From Scleroderma bovista (Eukaryota > Basidiomycota > Agaricomycetes > Boletales > Sclerodermataceae), in contig JAYMGJ010000206.1 of the NCBI GenBank assembly GCA_037178675.1, forward strand, positions 1 through 64,000: a stretch of 64,000 bases of DNA, written 5' to 3'. A program made the position numbers and the translations under genes. Each line of letters opens with the position of its first letter. Position 1 is the stretch's first letter. The notes below the pieces were generated by a model. The model made no database searches. It was not told where the DNA came from and was given only the letters and a program-made list of their open reading frames with translations. Positions 20,500 to 30,173 of this stretch are shown here, piece after piece.

Positions 20500-22040
20500 C
20501 GCATTGCCTCAAGTTGATTGATTTCATACATTGCTGAAGCAGTGACACCAGTATTGTAGCGATCAATGGCACGCTCGATAAACTTTGCTCGGTAGTGTGC
20601 TTTAAAACAGTGAATAATCCCCTGGTCGTTTGGCTGAATCAGTGATGTTAGGTTCGGCTTGAAGTTCTCGATGCGGATGCATTGAAGATCGTCTGGTACA
20701 ACGTGGGCAGAAAAATTATCTTGGAGAAGGAGTATGTTTCTTTTTTCCTGCTTCAACTCGAGATCCCACTCATGGAGCCACTCCTGATATAGAACCGTTG
20801 TCATCCATGCTTTTGCATTGTTCCGGTAATAGAAGCCGAGCTGAGCACCAGACTTTCGTGCAAATGCTCTAGGCTTCTCGTATTTTCCAATGATAAATGG
20901 CTTCAGCTTCCTGGAGCCATCTGCGTTCGTGGTAAAGGCATAGGTCAACCTGGCCTTAATACCTTTTACACCAGATCGTTTCTTGTCAGTGAGTCCTCGG
21001 TCAGGAGGTAACCTTTATGTCCTTGATAATGAGTCCATTTCATTGGAAAAGAATCTGCGGCAACATACCCATAGAATAGACCAGTTTCGTCCATATTAAA
21101 AATGTCCCCGAGTTTATAGCTGCCTTCTTTGATTATCGTTTGCATATGTTCTCTTTCCTTCTTGACTGTTTGTTCGCTGACTGACGAAGCTTCACCATGA
21201 CGCTTGAATTCCTTCAGGCCATTCCTTGCTTTATAATGAGCCAGCCAGCCATTACTCAAGCAAAGGCGCTCATCTGTTGGCACACCAGCAAGGTCTGCAA
21301 ACCGCAACCATTTTTGACGCAAAACCTTGCCAGTCAGCAAAATCCCGTCCCCCATTGCTTGAGAAACCCAAAGGTCCATCATTTCCATGATCTCCGGGTG
21401 TTGTGTTTGTCGTGCATGCTTTGTGGAATGGTCTCCTTTGTTGTTTTCCCATTGCTGACACCATTTTGCCTCATCCTTCAGCCATGCAGATATGATCAGC
21501 TGCTTGAGTTGAAGACTAGGATACTTGGTATTAAAGTACGTAGCTGTTTCCTTCTGGCTCTTGCTTTGTGCATGATGCCAGTTGAGAATTTCTATTCGCT
21601 GGGCTAATGTTGCATTTTCCTTCGCAACTGAACAGCCTGCATTTTCGTTCTTTTTCTTTTCAGCTATGTTCTGTACTGGATGTTCAGGACCTATGATGGA
21701 GTTATGAGCATGCATTTTGGTCAATAAATCAGGAAAGACTATGTTTGTGCTTCTTTCCAGGCCCATTACTGCTGGCATTAGCTAGGTCATGTAACTTTTG
21801 TATGACACTTTTGTCTTTCAAATCCAGCTGTGCTAGGCTCCTCTCATAGTCTGAGGCCCTTTCAAGTAGGTCCACAACACGTTCTTCATCCACAAGGTTT
21901 CCTTCACCATCCAACCACTGTTCATCCTCCTCTGATAGTTTCTTCTTCGCCTGCAAATCAGCCTTGAGCTTTGTTTTCCGCTCGTGGGTTTGCTCCTTAA
22001 GGATATTGAGACCCTTCTTGATGGCTTCGAGAGGCTTCAT
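20500..22040 (-). pseudogene. DDE transposase (Tigger/pogo, CENP-B-like), N-terminal and catalytic part
   Basis: This is the main part of the transposase of the 4288-22309 element. From the ATG at 22040 (MKPLEAIKKGLN) it has a charged helical N-terminus. A helix-turn-helix of the CENP-B type follows (LAQRIEILNWHHAQSKSQKE), then a second Tc5-type HTH (LRQKWLRFADLAGVP). The DDE domain has Asp in NMDETGLFYG, Asp in LLLQDNFSAH and the third acidic residue in QPNDQGIIHCFKAHYR. A 56-bp intron near 21020-21075 restores YGLPPDRGLTDKKRSG across an apparent frame break. A second frame change near 21780 is either a short intron or a frameshift. The gene is cut at EAMR by the Copia LTR; its C-terminus continues at 5062-4439. 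Confidence 0.88.
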
Positions 22041-22139
22041 CGTGAGACAGCTTGGGAGGCAGGATTCAACTTTCAAGATCGGGCAACATGACAAATTATA
22101 AAATAGATAGGTCCTTATTAGGAAATATTGAGGTACATT

Positions 22140-22300
22140 AGCCCCTATGTATGGGTTATGACCCCCCAAAAAAGTATGGGATATGGGGTATCAGGGGTTT
22201 ATGGGTTATGGGTACCAAATCACTGCGAACCAAGTTGGTAGATGCAAAATTGTATGGGGTATCAGGGGTTATGGGGTTATGGGGTTATGGGTTAAGAGGG
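22140..22300. repeat. Subterminal GGGTTAT-type repeats of the Tigger-like element
   Basis: Several irregular copies of ATGGGGTTAT/TATCAGGGGTTAT lie next to the right inverted repeat. A shorter set, including TATCAGGGGTTATGGGG, lies next to the left one at about 4336-4366. Such subterminal arrays often bind the transposase; here that is only inference. Confidence 0.55.
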
Positions 22301-22311
22301 GTCCGACTGTA

Positions 22312-23458
22312 CCATGGCACTGATCATGCGCATCACGTTGTCGTTGTTGTCGTCATAGTCGTCGCCGCCCATTCACATGTACTGGCCCTGCATCCTCTCA
22401 TCGCCGTCGTGCCGCCGTAGCACTGGCCATGTGCATCACATTACTGTCGTCGTTGTCATGCTGCCATGCGTGCCCTTCGTCCCCGTTGCCGCCATTGTCA
22501 TGCCACTTTGCATACCCCACGGGAGTCCTCTCGTCGCAATCACAGCCATTGACGTGCTGCCGTGGCACTAGCCATGTGTATCTGTCGTCATTGTCGTACG
22601 TGCCTTTGTGCATATGCAGGGTCCAGGTGGTCGCACGTCGTGTGGTTTGTGGTGGTGGTGCGTTGGGTCACCTTGTTGCGGAGTCGAGAACCGCTTACAA
22701 ATATGCTGATGTAATCGTGTGTGCACCAAACCAATTTTTTTTGAGAAAAACTGGTGCGGTTTTGCTCCAGTATCTCGATGGAATCATACACTACTAATGA
22801 AAAGGAGTCAATTGGTGATTTTTTCATAATTTTAGTGATTTTTTGTGGTACCACCAAAATTTTGGCTGTTCCCAACCTTGTTTGGACATCTGTGCCACTC
22901 GTCGGATACCCTCAGCGGTATGGCAAGAGAGGATCCACACTGGCTAGTACCAGTGTGGTGCTGCACGGGGACGAGAAAAGTGCTGGCGCGCTCCTGAAAG
23001 GGACGTTCTCGCCCGGCTGGCCTGTGGGAACAGCCTCGCGCTGTTGGCTTCGCTGACAAAGAAGCCTCCTTGTCTCCACCCGCCTTCACCCAGTTTTTCA
23101 GACCATCCTTGCGTCGGGTCGCTGCCAGCTCACACGCTTCGGCCTACTCCCCTCGTATGTGGTAGATGGTAGTTCACCTAAACAGTCCCGGAAGGGCGGC
23201 GGTCGGGGTAGCGGTTTAAGCCCCCTGACGAGAGCTTTCGCAGGCTAGAAACCGCACGCCCAAACCCGCCCCTTTACCACAGACTATACACTACCCCCCT
23301 TCGGGGGGTAGTCTGGGCATTTGTCAAAATTCTGCTCGTGCAAAGTGCTTCTACTAGTGACCAACAAACACAATCTACACACAAATTGAATCCCTGGTGG
23401 TTTGTGGTCCCATAAAAATTCATTCTCCAAAATTGTCGTGTTTGATTGTCCGCAACTG
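22312..23458. repeat. Right arm of the outer TIR element, non-coding
   Basis: The part up to about 22600 is a degenerate GTCGTCGTTGTC/TGGCCATGTGCATCAC repeat resembling 4130-4285. The rest is mixed sequence with a run of T at 22736 and no recognisable gene. It ends in the inverted repeat at 23458. Confidence 0.5.
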
Positions 23459-23710
23459 TAGTCCATCACCCTCTTCCCTCTGACAAACGACTATGGTCAC
23501 CATTCAAGCCCTCTTCCAGCGTCGTTTCGATGGTTCGCATACACCACAGAACGCTAACAATGAAGACACGTTTTACTCAATGGTTGGCGGTTTTGTGCAT
23601 ATTTGCCAAATAAAACCAGCGACGATGTCTCAGTGGTGTTCGACTGCACGGCAGGTTTAAATGTGAGGGATATTTTTGTCTGATCAGCCATATCTTCATT
23701 CCAGCAATCA

Positions 23711-25440
23711 ATGCCACACTCCATTCCTCACGACCTCTCCCACTTCAAGGACCCTCATCTCTTCCAAGACATTCGAAATGATGGCTCAGGGCCTTCCCAT
23801 GCACGGGGAATCCTTATCAGACATGCAGTTAGTATTGCCAATATCTCTGAACACTCTCCCCTCCGTCACGACATTCCCATCCCTCGCATTCACGAAACAG
23901 TCGACGAGAGGGTCTGCACTGCACGTGCGGAAGAGCAAACATCTTCTCAAAAATTTAGGGAAGAGCTTGGGACCCTAGTCTGTTACTGTCTTCTAGTTCT
24001 TCGGTGCATTGCAGACATACTGACATTCTTGTGACACGCATCTCTTCGAATACTCCGTCATGCTTTCATCCGTCATATGGATAGGGCACCTATCCACGCT
24101 AGCTCTCGCATTTGCGATGCTTTCCATGATGTTCGTCAATGTTGCGGGATATAGCCTCGTCCAGGGCTTCTGTCCTACTCTTGATCCTCTCTTACCTACG
24201 GCGTGGACTTCAGATGCGTCTCATATGGCTTAACTCAGAATGAGTAAGTCCCAACGGATTCGGTTGCCTCCTACCGGAGCTTACTCGTACCCACAAGCCC
24301 TCATGAGTACACTCATGTCATCTTTGTCCAACTAACTCTCCAAAGCCCGTTTTCGCCATATGGTTCAATGCAGAACCCATCCTCATGTTCTGCCAGGTCA
24401 CCGAGGTAACGTGCCTTGCCAATGTCTATCTTGGGGTCTTCCCGCGTATATATTTCACCGCATATCCAGGTCCGTCTTCCTTGCAACATTCCCTTTCCCA
24501 TCGCCGCGCTGAGCTATGTCGCAGGCGATATTTTCAGTCCCAGGGACTCTTCACGGTACCAATCAGAATCACTCTTGTCATTGTACCCATTAATGCCTTT
24601 CTCAATCGGTGCTTTGGTATGCGATCAGTCTATCTTCCAAGGGACCCCGTCACTAAAACGGGTTTCATAGTTTACCAGATCAGACTTGGCTTTCCAGGGA
24701 CATCGATTGTGACGTCACTTTCTCTCAACCTTGTGTCTCTCGTATCTGTTCTGTACGAGTACTTCTTCGTTCCGCATACAGCTTGGGTCCCGCTCGCCGG
24801 AATTGGCGTGTGGAAGGGATGGGGAATACTTGCTCTGCTGGGCGCAGCAGGAATCAGTGAGTAATTGGCTTCTGTCCGGGCTCGGACCTACTTGTGATGT
24901 TCACATTTATCATTAGGCCATATTGGGTCGGGATGGTGGGGCTGGGAGCTTACAGGCTTCGCCACGCGACAAGGCTCGGCAGCTGTGATGGCAACCTGCA
25001 GTGGTTGCAAGTCTGTCAGTAGTCATCACCTCATCATGTGATGGAGTGGGTGGCCCAGAATGTAACTGATCAGCAATTTATGATTTAGCCTTGGTCCAGT
25101 TCCACTTCGCCGCGCAGTCTGTGCACCTCTTGACTGCCTCGTGCACGTTTGAGATACCATCTGCAATTGGCGTGGCTGTATCCGTGCGGCAAGTTTCCCC
25201 TTTCATTACACTGTATTTCAATAGCCCAAACAAACAAGATCGGCAACCTGCTTGGTGAAGGTAAAGCACGCCGGGCTGGATTGGTCGCGTGGACATCCAT
25301 TTCATGGCCGTGGCCGTAGCAGCTATTTGCTGGTATGTTTCGTTTGCTGCTTTCTGGATGTCGAAGATGACGGATCTTTCATTTTGCTTCGCAGCATCTA
25401 GTACTACCTTGCTTGTGTTCCGCAATAAATGTGCGGAATC
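23711..25440 (+). pseudogene. MATE-family efflux transporter pseudogene
   Basis: Nearly the whole length of a MATE transporter can be followed, but it no longer reads through. The start at 23711 gives a cytosolic N-terminus with FREELGTL. About 24040-24225 reads THLFEYSVMLSS and STLALAFAMLSM with GYSLVQGF, then a TAA at about 24230. Further matches are WFNAEPILMF, RRYFQSQGLFTVP, LVSVLYEYFFVPHTAW and, near 25240, a frame giving IGNLLGEGKARRAGL. A frameshift at about 25300 separates this from AVAAICWYVSFAAFW and LLVFRNK, after which similarity is lost. It matches the start-of-window gene over its last part. It may once have shared a divergent promoter with the P450 at 3541. Confidence 0.82.
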
Positions 25441-25734
25441 CACCCATCTCTGGGAATGCTGGGCAAAACAATGAGGGCATGGACAACAATGAGGTCGAGT
25501 CGGAAGCTGAGGACCCTTCCTGGGAAGGGTATCACAATGGGCGCAAGGATAATTCGAGCTACAAATCATCTGAAGCCCTGTCTATCAACTGCAGGTGTCG
25601 TCACCACGTGGCGTCAGTGCTGTCGTTCGTACACACCTTTTGCCATAATGGATCATTCTGAACGTGATTGAGCGGGCTCGAAGTTGGTCATCGTGGTAAA
25701 TCCACCTGGCTTCCCTCGCCCTCTTAATAAGATA

Positions 25735-25900
25735 AGAGTCTTAAATCCTTTTCCTACACCTCCTTCCAGCATTGGAATATATTCACATAACCAGCCCTAT
25801 ATTTTTTGTATTCCGCACAAAATGGGCATACCTATAGGCTATTCGACGACGAGGTCATCGCAATTGCAACGTCTGCCGTATCTGTTACAGCCTCGCCCGA
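25735..25900 (+). pseudogene. Further MATE C-terminal remnant
   Basis: FVFRTKWAY, followed in another frame by LFDDEVIAIATS, matches the same piece of the MATE protein (VFRNKWAYLFNNDPEVV) already seen at 25380-25440 and at 100-180. It therefore comes from a third copy or a local duplication. It is short and frame-shifted, with no function expected. Confidence 0.6.
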
Positions 25901-27183
25901 GGTGTTGAATGGGACCAAAGATGTCGAAGACGTTTCAACGTTGCTGAAGGCCATCTCCCCCCTTTCTCTTACGCGTTGTCTCTTGGCTTCCCACCCGTTG
26001 GGCAGTGTATATGATGTCCTTGGCATCCAGCTCGACGTTGCACTCTTCTGACACCTCCATGTGGATCAGATTCGTGCACACTGATCGGGTGAGTAATGGG
26101 GCGAAGACTCGCTTTCGGGTGGTCTTTGTTCAGGCAATTGATATTGAGTTTGAATGATCACGTTCCTGGTTTCCAGGCAAGTATCATCCTTAGTGATTCA
26201 TCCGATGTAATTTAATTCCTCCACGGAATGCAAGTTATGTCAACAAGATTTGTAATTTGCAGGTTACCAAGATTGTTCGCCTTTAAGACTTCCGGCTACT
26301 TGTCAGGGTAGAATATAGAATCCAGGCGCAAACGACTGGCGCCCCTTCCCCATTTATTAATTGACCTGCGTGGTAGACAGGGAAAGGATGATATGCAAAA
26401 AAACCCATACAGGTTGCCAGTGGAAGTTCTGGCTTGTTGGAGTAGCCACATTATCAATATTCCATACATTAAAATCCCCACCGCGACATACAAAGTTTCT
26501 ACGCGTTTGGTTGCCTCCGACCTGGGTGGGAACAGCTTGGATTAATGGATTACCCTAAAAAGCAGTGGGACCTAGTGAGACCCATGGACATCTCATCAGT
26601 TGTATATTAGAAAAAAAAAAAACAAGAAATTTCTCCGAACTTCCAGGCAAGCATTAGCTCCAGCTCTTTTTGACTGCAAAAGCTGAAAATGACTGTAACC
26701 TGGGGGATATTCAACATTCTTCTGTATTAAGAGCGCAAGTCTCAGTGACTCATCAAATCTTCAAACTTCGATCAACACGGACTCTGCCGGAGTTTATAAT
26801 TTCCCTATCCGACACGTCGTGGGCGCTCATACGCAGTTAACGTTTCATGGAAAAGTTGTCCGTACCAATCCGTACTGAATTCGGAATGCCGTGGTTATCA
26901 GCTCGCGGTAGGGTGCTTGCACAAGGCCAGGGAAAGGCTTTGCTTGGTCCGTGACTTGCAATTACCCCGGTGAATAAATTCTTGTCGGAAAAAGGCTATT
27001 CCGTTGGAGGAACCATTTATCTTCCTCAGGGTCTGGCTTTTGGAGGATATCTAATTTGCCTGTGGCACTCCAACGCCGTGGCTGCCATGTGCTTCCTTGC
27101 CGGCAAGCTCAAGACATAAAGTAAAAACTATAAGTAGCCATCTCCCAGTAAACTGTTATCTCATCCAGTCACTTCTTGCAATT
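25901..27183. other. Intergenic, no gene seen
   Basis: This is AT-moderate sequence with a run of A at about 26612-26624 and no coding frame that I can support. It holds the upstream region of the P450 at 27184. Confidence 0.5.
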
Positions 27184-29252
27184 ATGGTGCTGACACACCC
27201 ATATATCGCTGCTACTTGCGTTGTTGTTTCCGCAATCGTGTTTACATTGTTTCAGAGCTCAAAGGCAAGTTGGTCTGCTCGGTATTATAATCGTGAACAG
27301 ATGGCCTAACTCACTAAGTTCAATCAGTTAGACCACATCCCATCTTTTGGACACTCGACATGGCTTGGATCATTCCTTTCGGCATTCAAATATGTAGGCA
27401 GCGCCCCGCAGATCTTACAGGGTGGTTACCATAAAGTACGTTCTGAGGGACCCCAGCAGTACACTACTTTAATCTATTCCCAAAAGTATAAGACTACGCC
27501 TTTTAAGACTGCAAGCCTCAGTCGTTGGATTGTCGTCATGGGGCGCCATCACCTCGAAGATATCAAAAAATCACCAGATGATGAGTTGTCCCTCATGGAG
27601 GCAGGCAACGAGGTGGGTACAATTTCAGGGACCGTATCGATAGCTGACAATTTCCTAGACTGCCATGCTCGACTATTTGGTTGGCCGAGGCATTACCTCT
27701 AATCCCTACCATGTCGCTGTCGTTCGAAAGCATCTCACACGTTCTCATTACTACCCTGATATGACAGACGAGTTATTTACCGCATTCAATGAAGTATTGG
27801 ATGTCAAGGACAATGGTGTTTTCGTTGTAACGTCATCGTTTCCCCTATATACTAATACCCTTGATAGAATGGACGAGTATTCCTGCCACAGCAACTATGC
27901 GTGAGATCATCTGCAGGGCAAACAGTCGCGTTTTCGTTGGTTTACCACTCTGTGAGTCGGTGACTTCACTTGACAATACGTACTCAAGTTTTAACGTTCA
28001 GGCCGAAATGCTGACTGGATCGACCTCAACTCGAAATTCGCAGTTGATGTCATGAAAGATGCAAACTTCTTAAACATATTCCCGAAATTTCTGAGGCCGT
28101 CAGTGTTATATTGTCCCTGGCTCTGTTCAGGCCCACCAACTGATATTGCGATCAGTTTCGTGGTACGGTTCGTGCCGAATACCGCTAAAGCCATCAAGCA
28201 AGGGATGAAACATCTTGACTCGATTATTAAGGAACGGCTGGAGTGCATGGATGAACATGGGAAAGAATGGAGCAACAAACCTGTAAGTCGCTTGGAATTT
28301 CTTTGATAGCCTGTCATATATTATCATTGCAAAGACCGATTTTCTCCAGCATATAATGGATGAGAGGGAGGAGTCCGAAACGAAACTGTTGACAGTGCGC
28401 ATATTAACTATAGGCTTTGTCTCGATACACGTAAGTGCCCGTCTTGTTTAAGTACATCGTGAATATGCTAACTGCGATTAGTCAACGACAAATGTGTGTT
28501 ATCCATAGTATCATCGCCCCCATGAGTGTGATTTGACGTCTAGACAGACTTTCATCCAAGCGCTGTTCAATTTGGCTGCCAATCCACAATATGCACAGCC
28601 TCTCCGCGAAGAAGTCAAGGCTGCCGTTGAGAAATACGGGTGGACAAAAGAGGGCATTGCAGCGATGCATAAGGTCGACAGCTTCCTAACAGAGTCTCAA
28701 CGACTCGAGGGTGTTCTCACTGGTATGATCTACTGTTCCCTCGGTTTCAACAAGCTCATGACATCAAATGTTTCAGCGAGCGTACAAAGGAAAGCCATGA
28801 AGAATCTGGTCCTATCGGACGGAACCTTCATACCCCAAGGCACTCGTCTTGTGGTTCCCACTAGAGCCATCCATCATGATCATTCTCTTTACAAGAATGC
28901 AGATGCATTCAATCCATTCCGATTTTCTAACCCTGAGGATGGGGAAGGTGAAAATTCTAGGGTCCAGTTGACTTCGGTAACTCAGGATTACCTTCCCTTC
29001 GGTACTGGAAAACACGCCTGGTAGGATGACACATACCTCGTGTGAGCGAAACTGATCTATGCTTTCGTGTCTTGTAGCCCAGGAAGGTTCTTGGCTGCCA
29101 ACGAGCTGAAAATGATGCTTGCATATATCGTGTCATCGTATGACGTGAAGCTCGAGGACGACTCTTCTCCTCCAAGAAATATATACTGGGATTTGAATAT
29201 CATAGCGGATCCAGTTGCTAGAATGATGTTCCGGAAGAGAACTGACAACTGA
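27184..29252 (+). CDS. Cytochrome P450 monooxygenase (second, unrelated subfamily)
   Basis: This is a P450 of a different type from the one at 1390-3541. I chose the ATG at 27184 (MVLTHPYIAATCVVVS), which starts a membrane anchor. Roughly ten short introns can be placed with the frame kept, for example at 27280 (GTATTA...ATCAG) and 27436 (GTACGT...AAAAG). Motifs are HIPSFGHSTWLGSFLSAFKY near the N-terminus, KTASLSRWIVVMG, the I-helix ILTIGFVSIHSTTN (which lacks the usual AGxDT, as in several mushroom P450 families), ExxR as TESQR, FNPFRFSNPEDG and the heme loop FGTGKHACPGRF spliced across 29022. The C-terminus is LAANELKMMLAYIV to the stop at 29252. It seems intact; the substrate is unknown. 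Confidence 0.85.
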
Positions 29253-29473
29253 TGTATCTTACCTGCTTATTTATTGAATGTGAAGTGGCCTACCTCGGGA
29301 TGTTTACAAACTTCCAAAGTTTCAGTATTTACTTGCCTCAAAAATTCGGTTGAACAGGACAAAACTGGATACACGGGTGAGGAAGTCTCTTGTGTGATAT
29401 AAGCCCAAAGTTGAGTGCGCATTGGCGGAACAGGAGCGGCTAGCGCATTATTCTAACGACAAGCATCGAATAG

Positions 29474-30029
29474 CTAGTGGTGACCCTCGGAAATGTGGTC
29501 ATATATGGGTGCAATGGTTGGCTGAAAATAGTCGAGTAAGAGACTTGACACCCGAGAGACAGGAATCGTTGAGGCTTACAGGAATGTTGCGCTCCCTGAG
29601 CAACATGAAATATTCAGTAAATATGCAAAAGTTATCAAAAAGGATACCAACCATTTCGTGCCACCAGGCATAGTAGGTGCTGGAAATGACCGACCTCAAC
29701 TGTCGGAATAAACGAGGTGTAGGATAACTTACCGATATAAGGATCAGGGTGCAGCTTCTGCGCCAAATCAGCTTCGGCCTTTTCAAGTATCTGTGCCAGA
29801 GCTCTGGGGTCATGTACGTCCCTGTTTCGTGTGGGATAGACATACAAGAACTAGAAATACTTTTGAATAGTCCAGCTCACCTGTTACGTTCGAATTCGGC
29901 CCTTATCATCATCGCTCTTCCACGCCAGATGTCCCTGCGAACCACCCAATCGAGTTCATTCTTCAGCATTCGCCTGTACAGCGACTTGACGTAGAGTCTG
30001 TGCGCAGACGAGAACGGTGATGTCGACAT
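29474..30029 (-). CDS. NDUFB9: NADH dehydrogenase (complex I) subunit NDUFB9, LYR family
   Basis: This is an accessory subunit of mitochondrial respiratory complex I (B22), with the LYR motif that binds acyl carrier protein. Start at 30029: MSTSPFSSAHRLYVKSLYRR, with LYRR giving the LYR signature. RAMMIRAEFERNRDVHDP, ALAQILEKAEADL, HPDPYIAPTMPGGTKWERN and a short end IPPTIAPIYDHISEGHH follow. Five exons (30029-29881, 29821-29733, 29679-29652, 29595-29580, 29521-29474) total 330 bp, which is 109 residues and a normal length for fungi. Exons 3 and 4 are micro-exons of 28 and 16 bp. Its start is 144 bp from that of RRN3 on the other strand. Confidence 0.9.
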
Positions 30030-30173
30030 CGTCAACTTGAATATGGTGTAGGAAGAAGCCGCGCTCAAGGACAAACTGGCCTTTGAGCAAAAATTGGTCA
30101 GGAACTACCATATCCGCGTATATTTGTATCCAATTTCCATTGACTGTGTCTACTAAAAAAATGCCTCAGCTGT
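30030..30173. promoter_or_regulatory. Short divergent promoter between NDUFB9 and RRN3
   Basis: Only 144 bp separates the two start codons, so promoter elements and 5' leaders must be shared or overlap. CCAAT-like boxes occur on both strands (ATTGG at about 30096 and CCAAT at about 30130). No TATA box is clear. Inferred from gene starts. Confidence 0.5.

Larger units (their letters stand above)
4288..22309 (-). mobile_element. Tigger/pogo-type DNA transposon, interrupted by retroelements
   Basis: The terminal inverted repeat CAGTCGGACCCCTC starts at 4288, and its reverse complement ends at 22309. The match extends to 22 bp with one mismatch. Both ends are flanked by TA (4286-4287 and 22310-22311). 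Subterminal GGGTTAT-type repeats follow at both ends (4300-4372 and 22140-22300). The single gene is a DDE transposase on the minus strand, running from 22040 to 4439 and split by a Copia element at codons reading EAMR|LADEAW. Without the insertion the element would be about 2.6 kb. Confidence 0.88.
3707..23458. mobile_element. Outer TIR element (non-autonomous, mariner/pogo-like), host of the nest
   Basis: The sequence CAGTTGCGGACAATCAAACA starts at 3707 on the + strand, and its reverse complement ends at 23458. The match extends to 26 bp with one mismatch. Each copy is flanked by TA (3705-3706 and 23459-23460), the target of Tc1/mariner/pogo elements. Without the inner insertion at 4288-22309 the element is about 1.7 kb. 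I see no transposase of its own, only GC- and GTT-rich degenerate repeats on both sides. It is therefore probably a non-autonomous element. The flanks 3707-4287 and 22312-23458 hold no gene. Confidence 0.7.

Noticed and set aside
22140..22300. GGGTTAT-type repeats considered as telomere-like sequence.
   Set aside because: They are irregular, short and directly next to the Tigger inverted repeat, with a smaller set at the other end, so they are subterminal repeats of that transposon.
3707..23458. The CAGTTGCGGACAATC ends as the terminal repeats of the transposase-bearing element.
   Set aside because: A second pair of inverted repeats (4288 and 22309), closer to the transposase and with their own TA flanks, fits better. 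The outer pair belongs to a different, older element.
25078..25569. A 163-codon Cys-rich open frame on the minus strand.
   Set aside because: It is antisense to the MATE pseudogene, whose helices can be followed on the + strand through the same bases.
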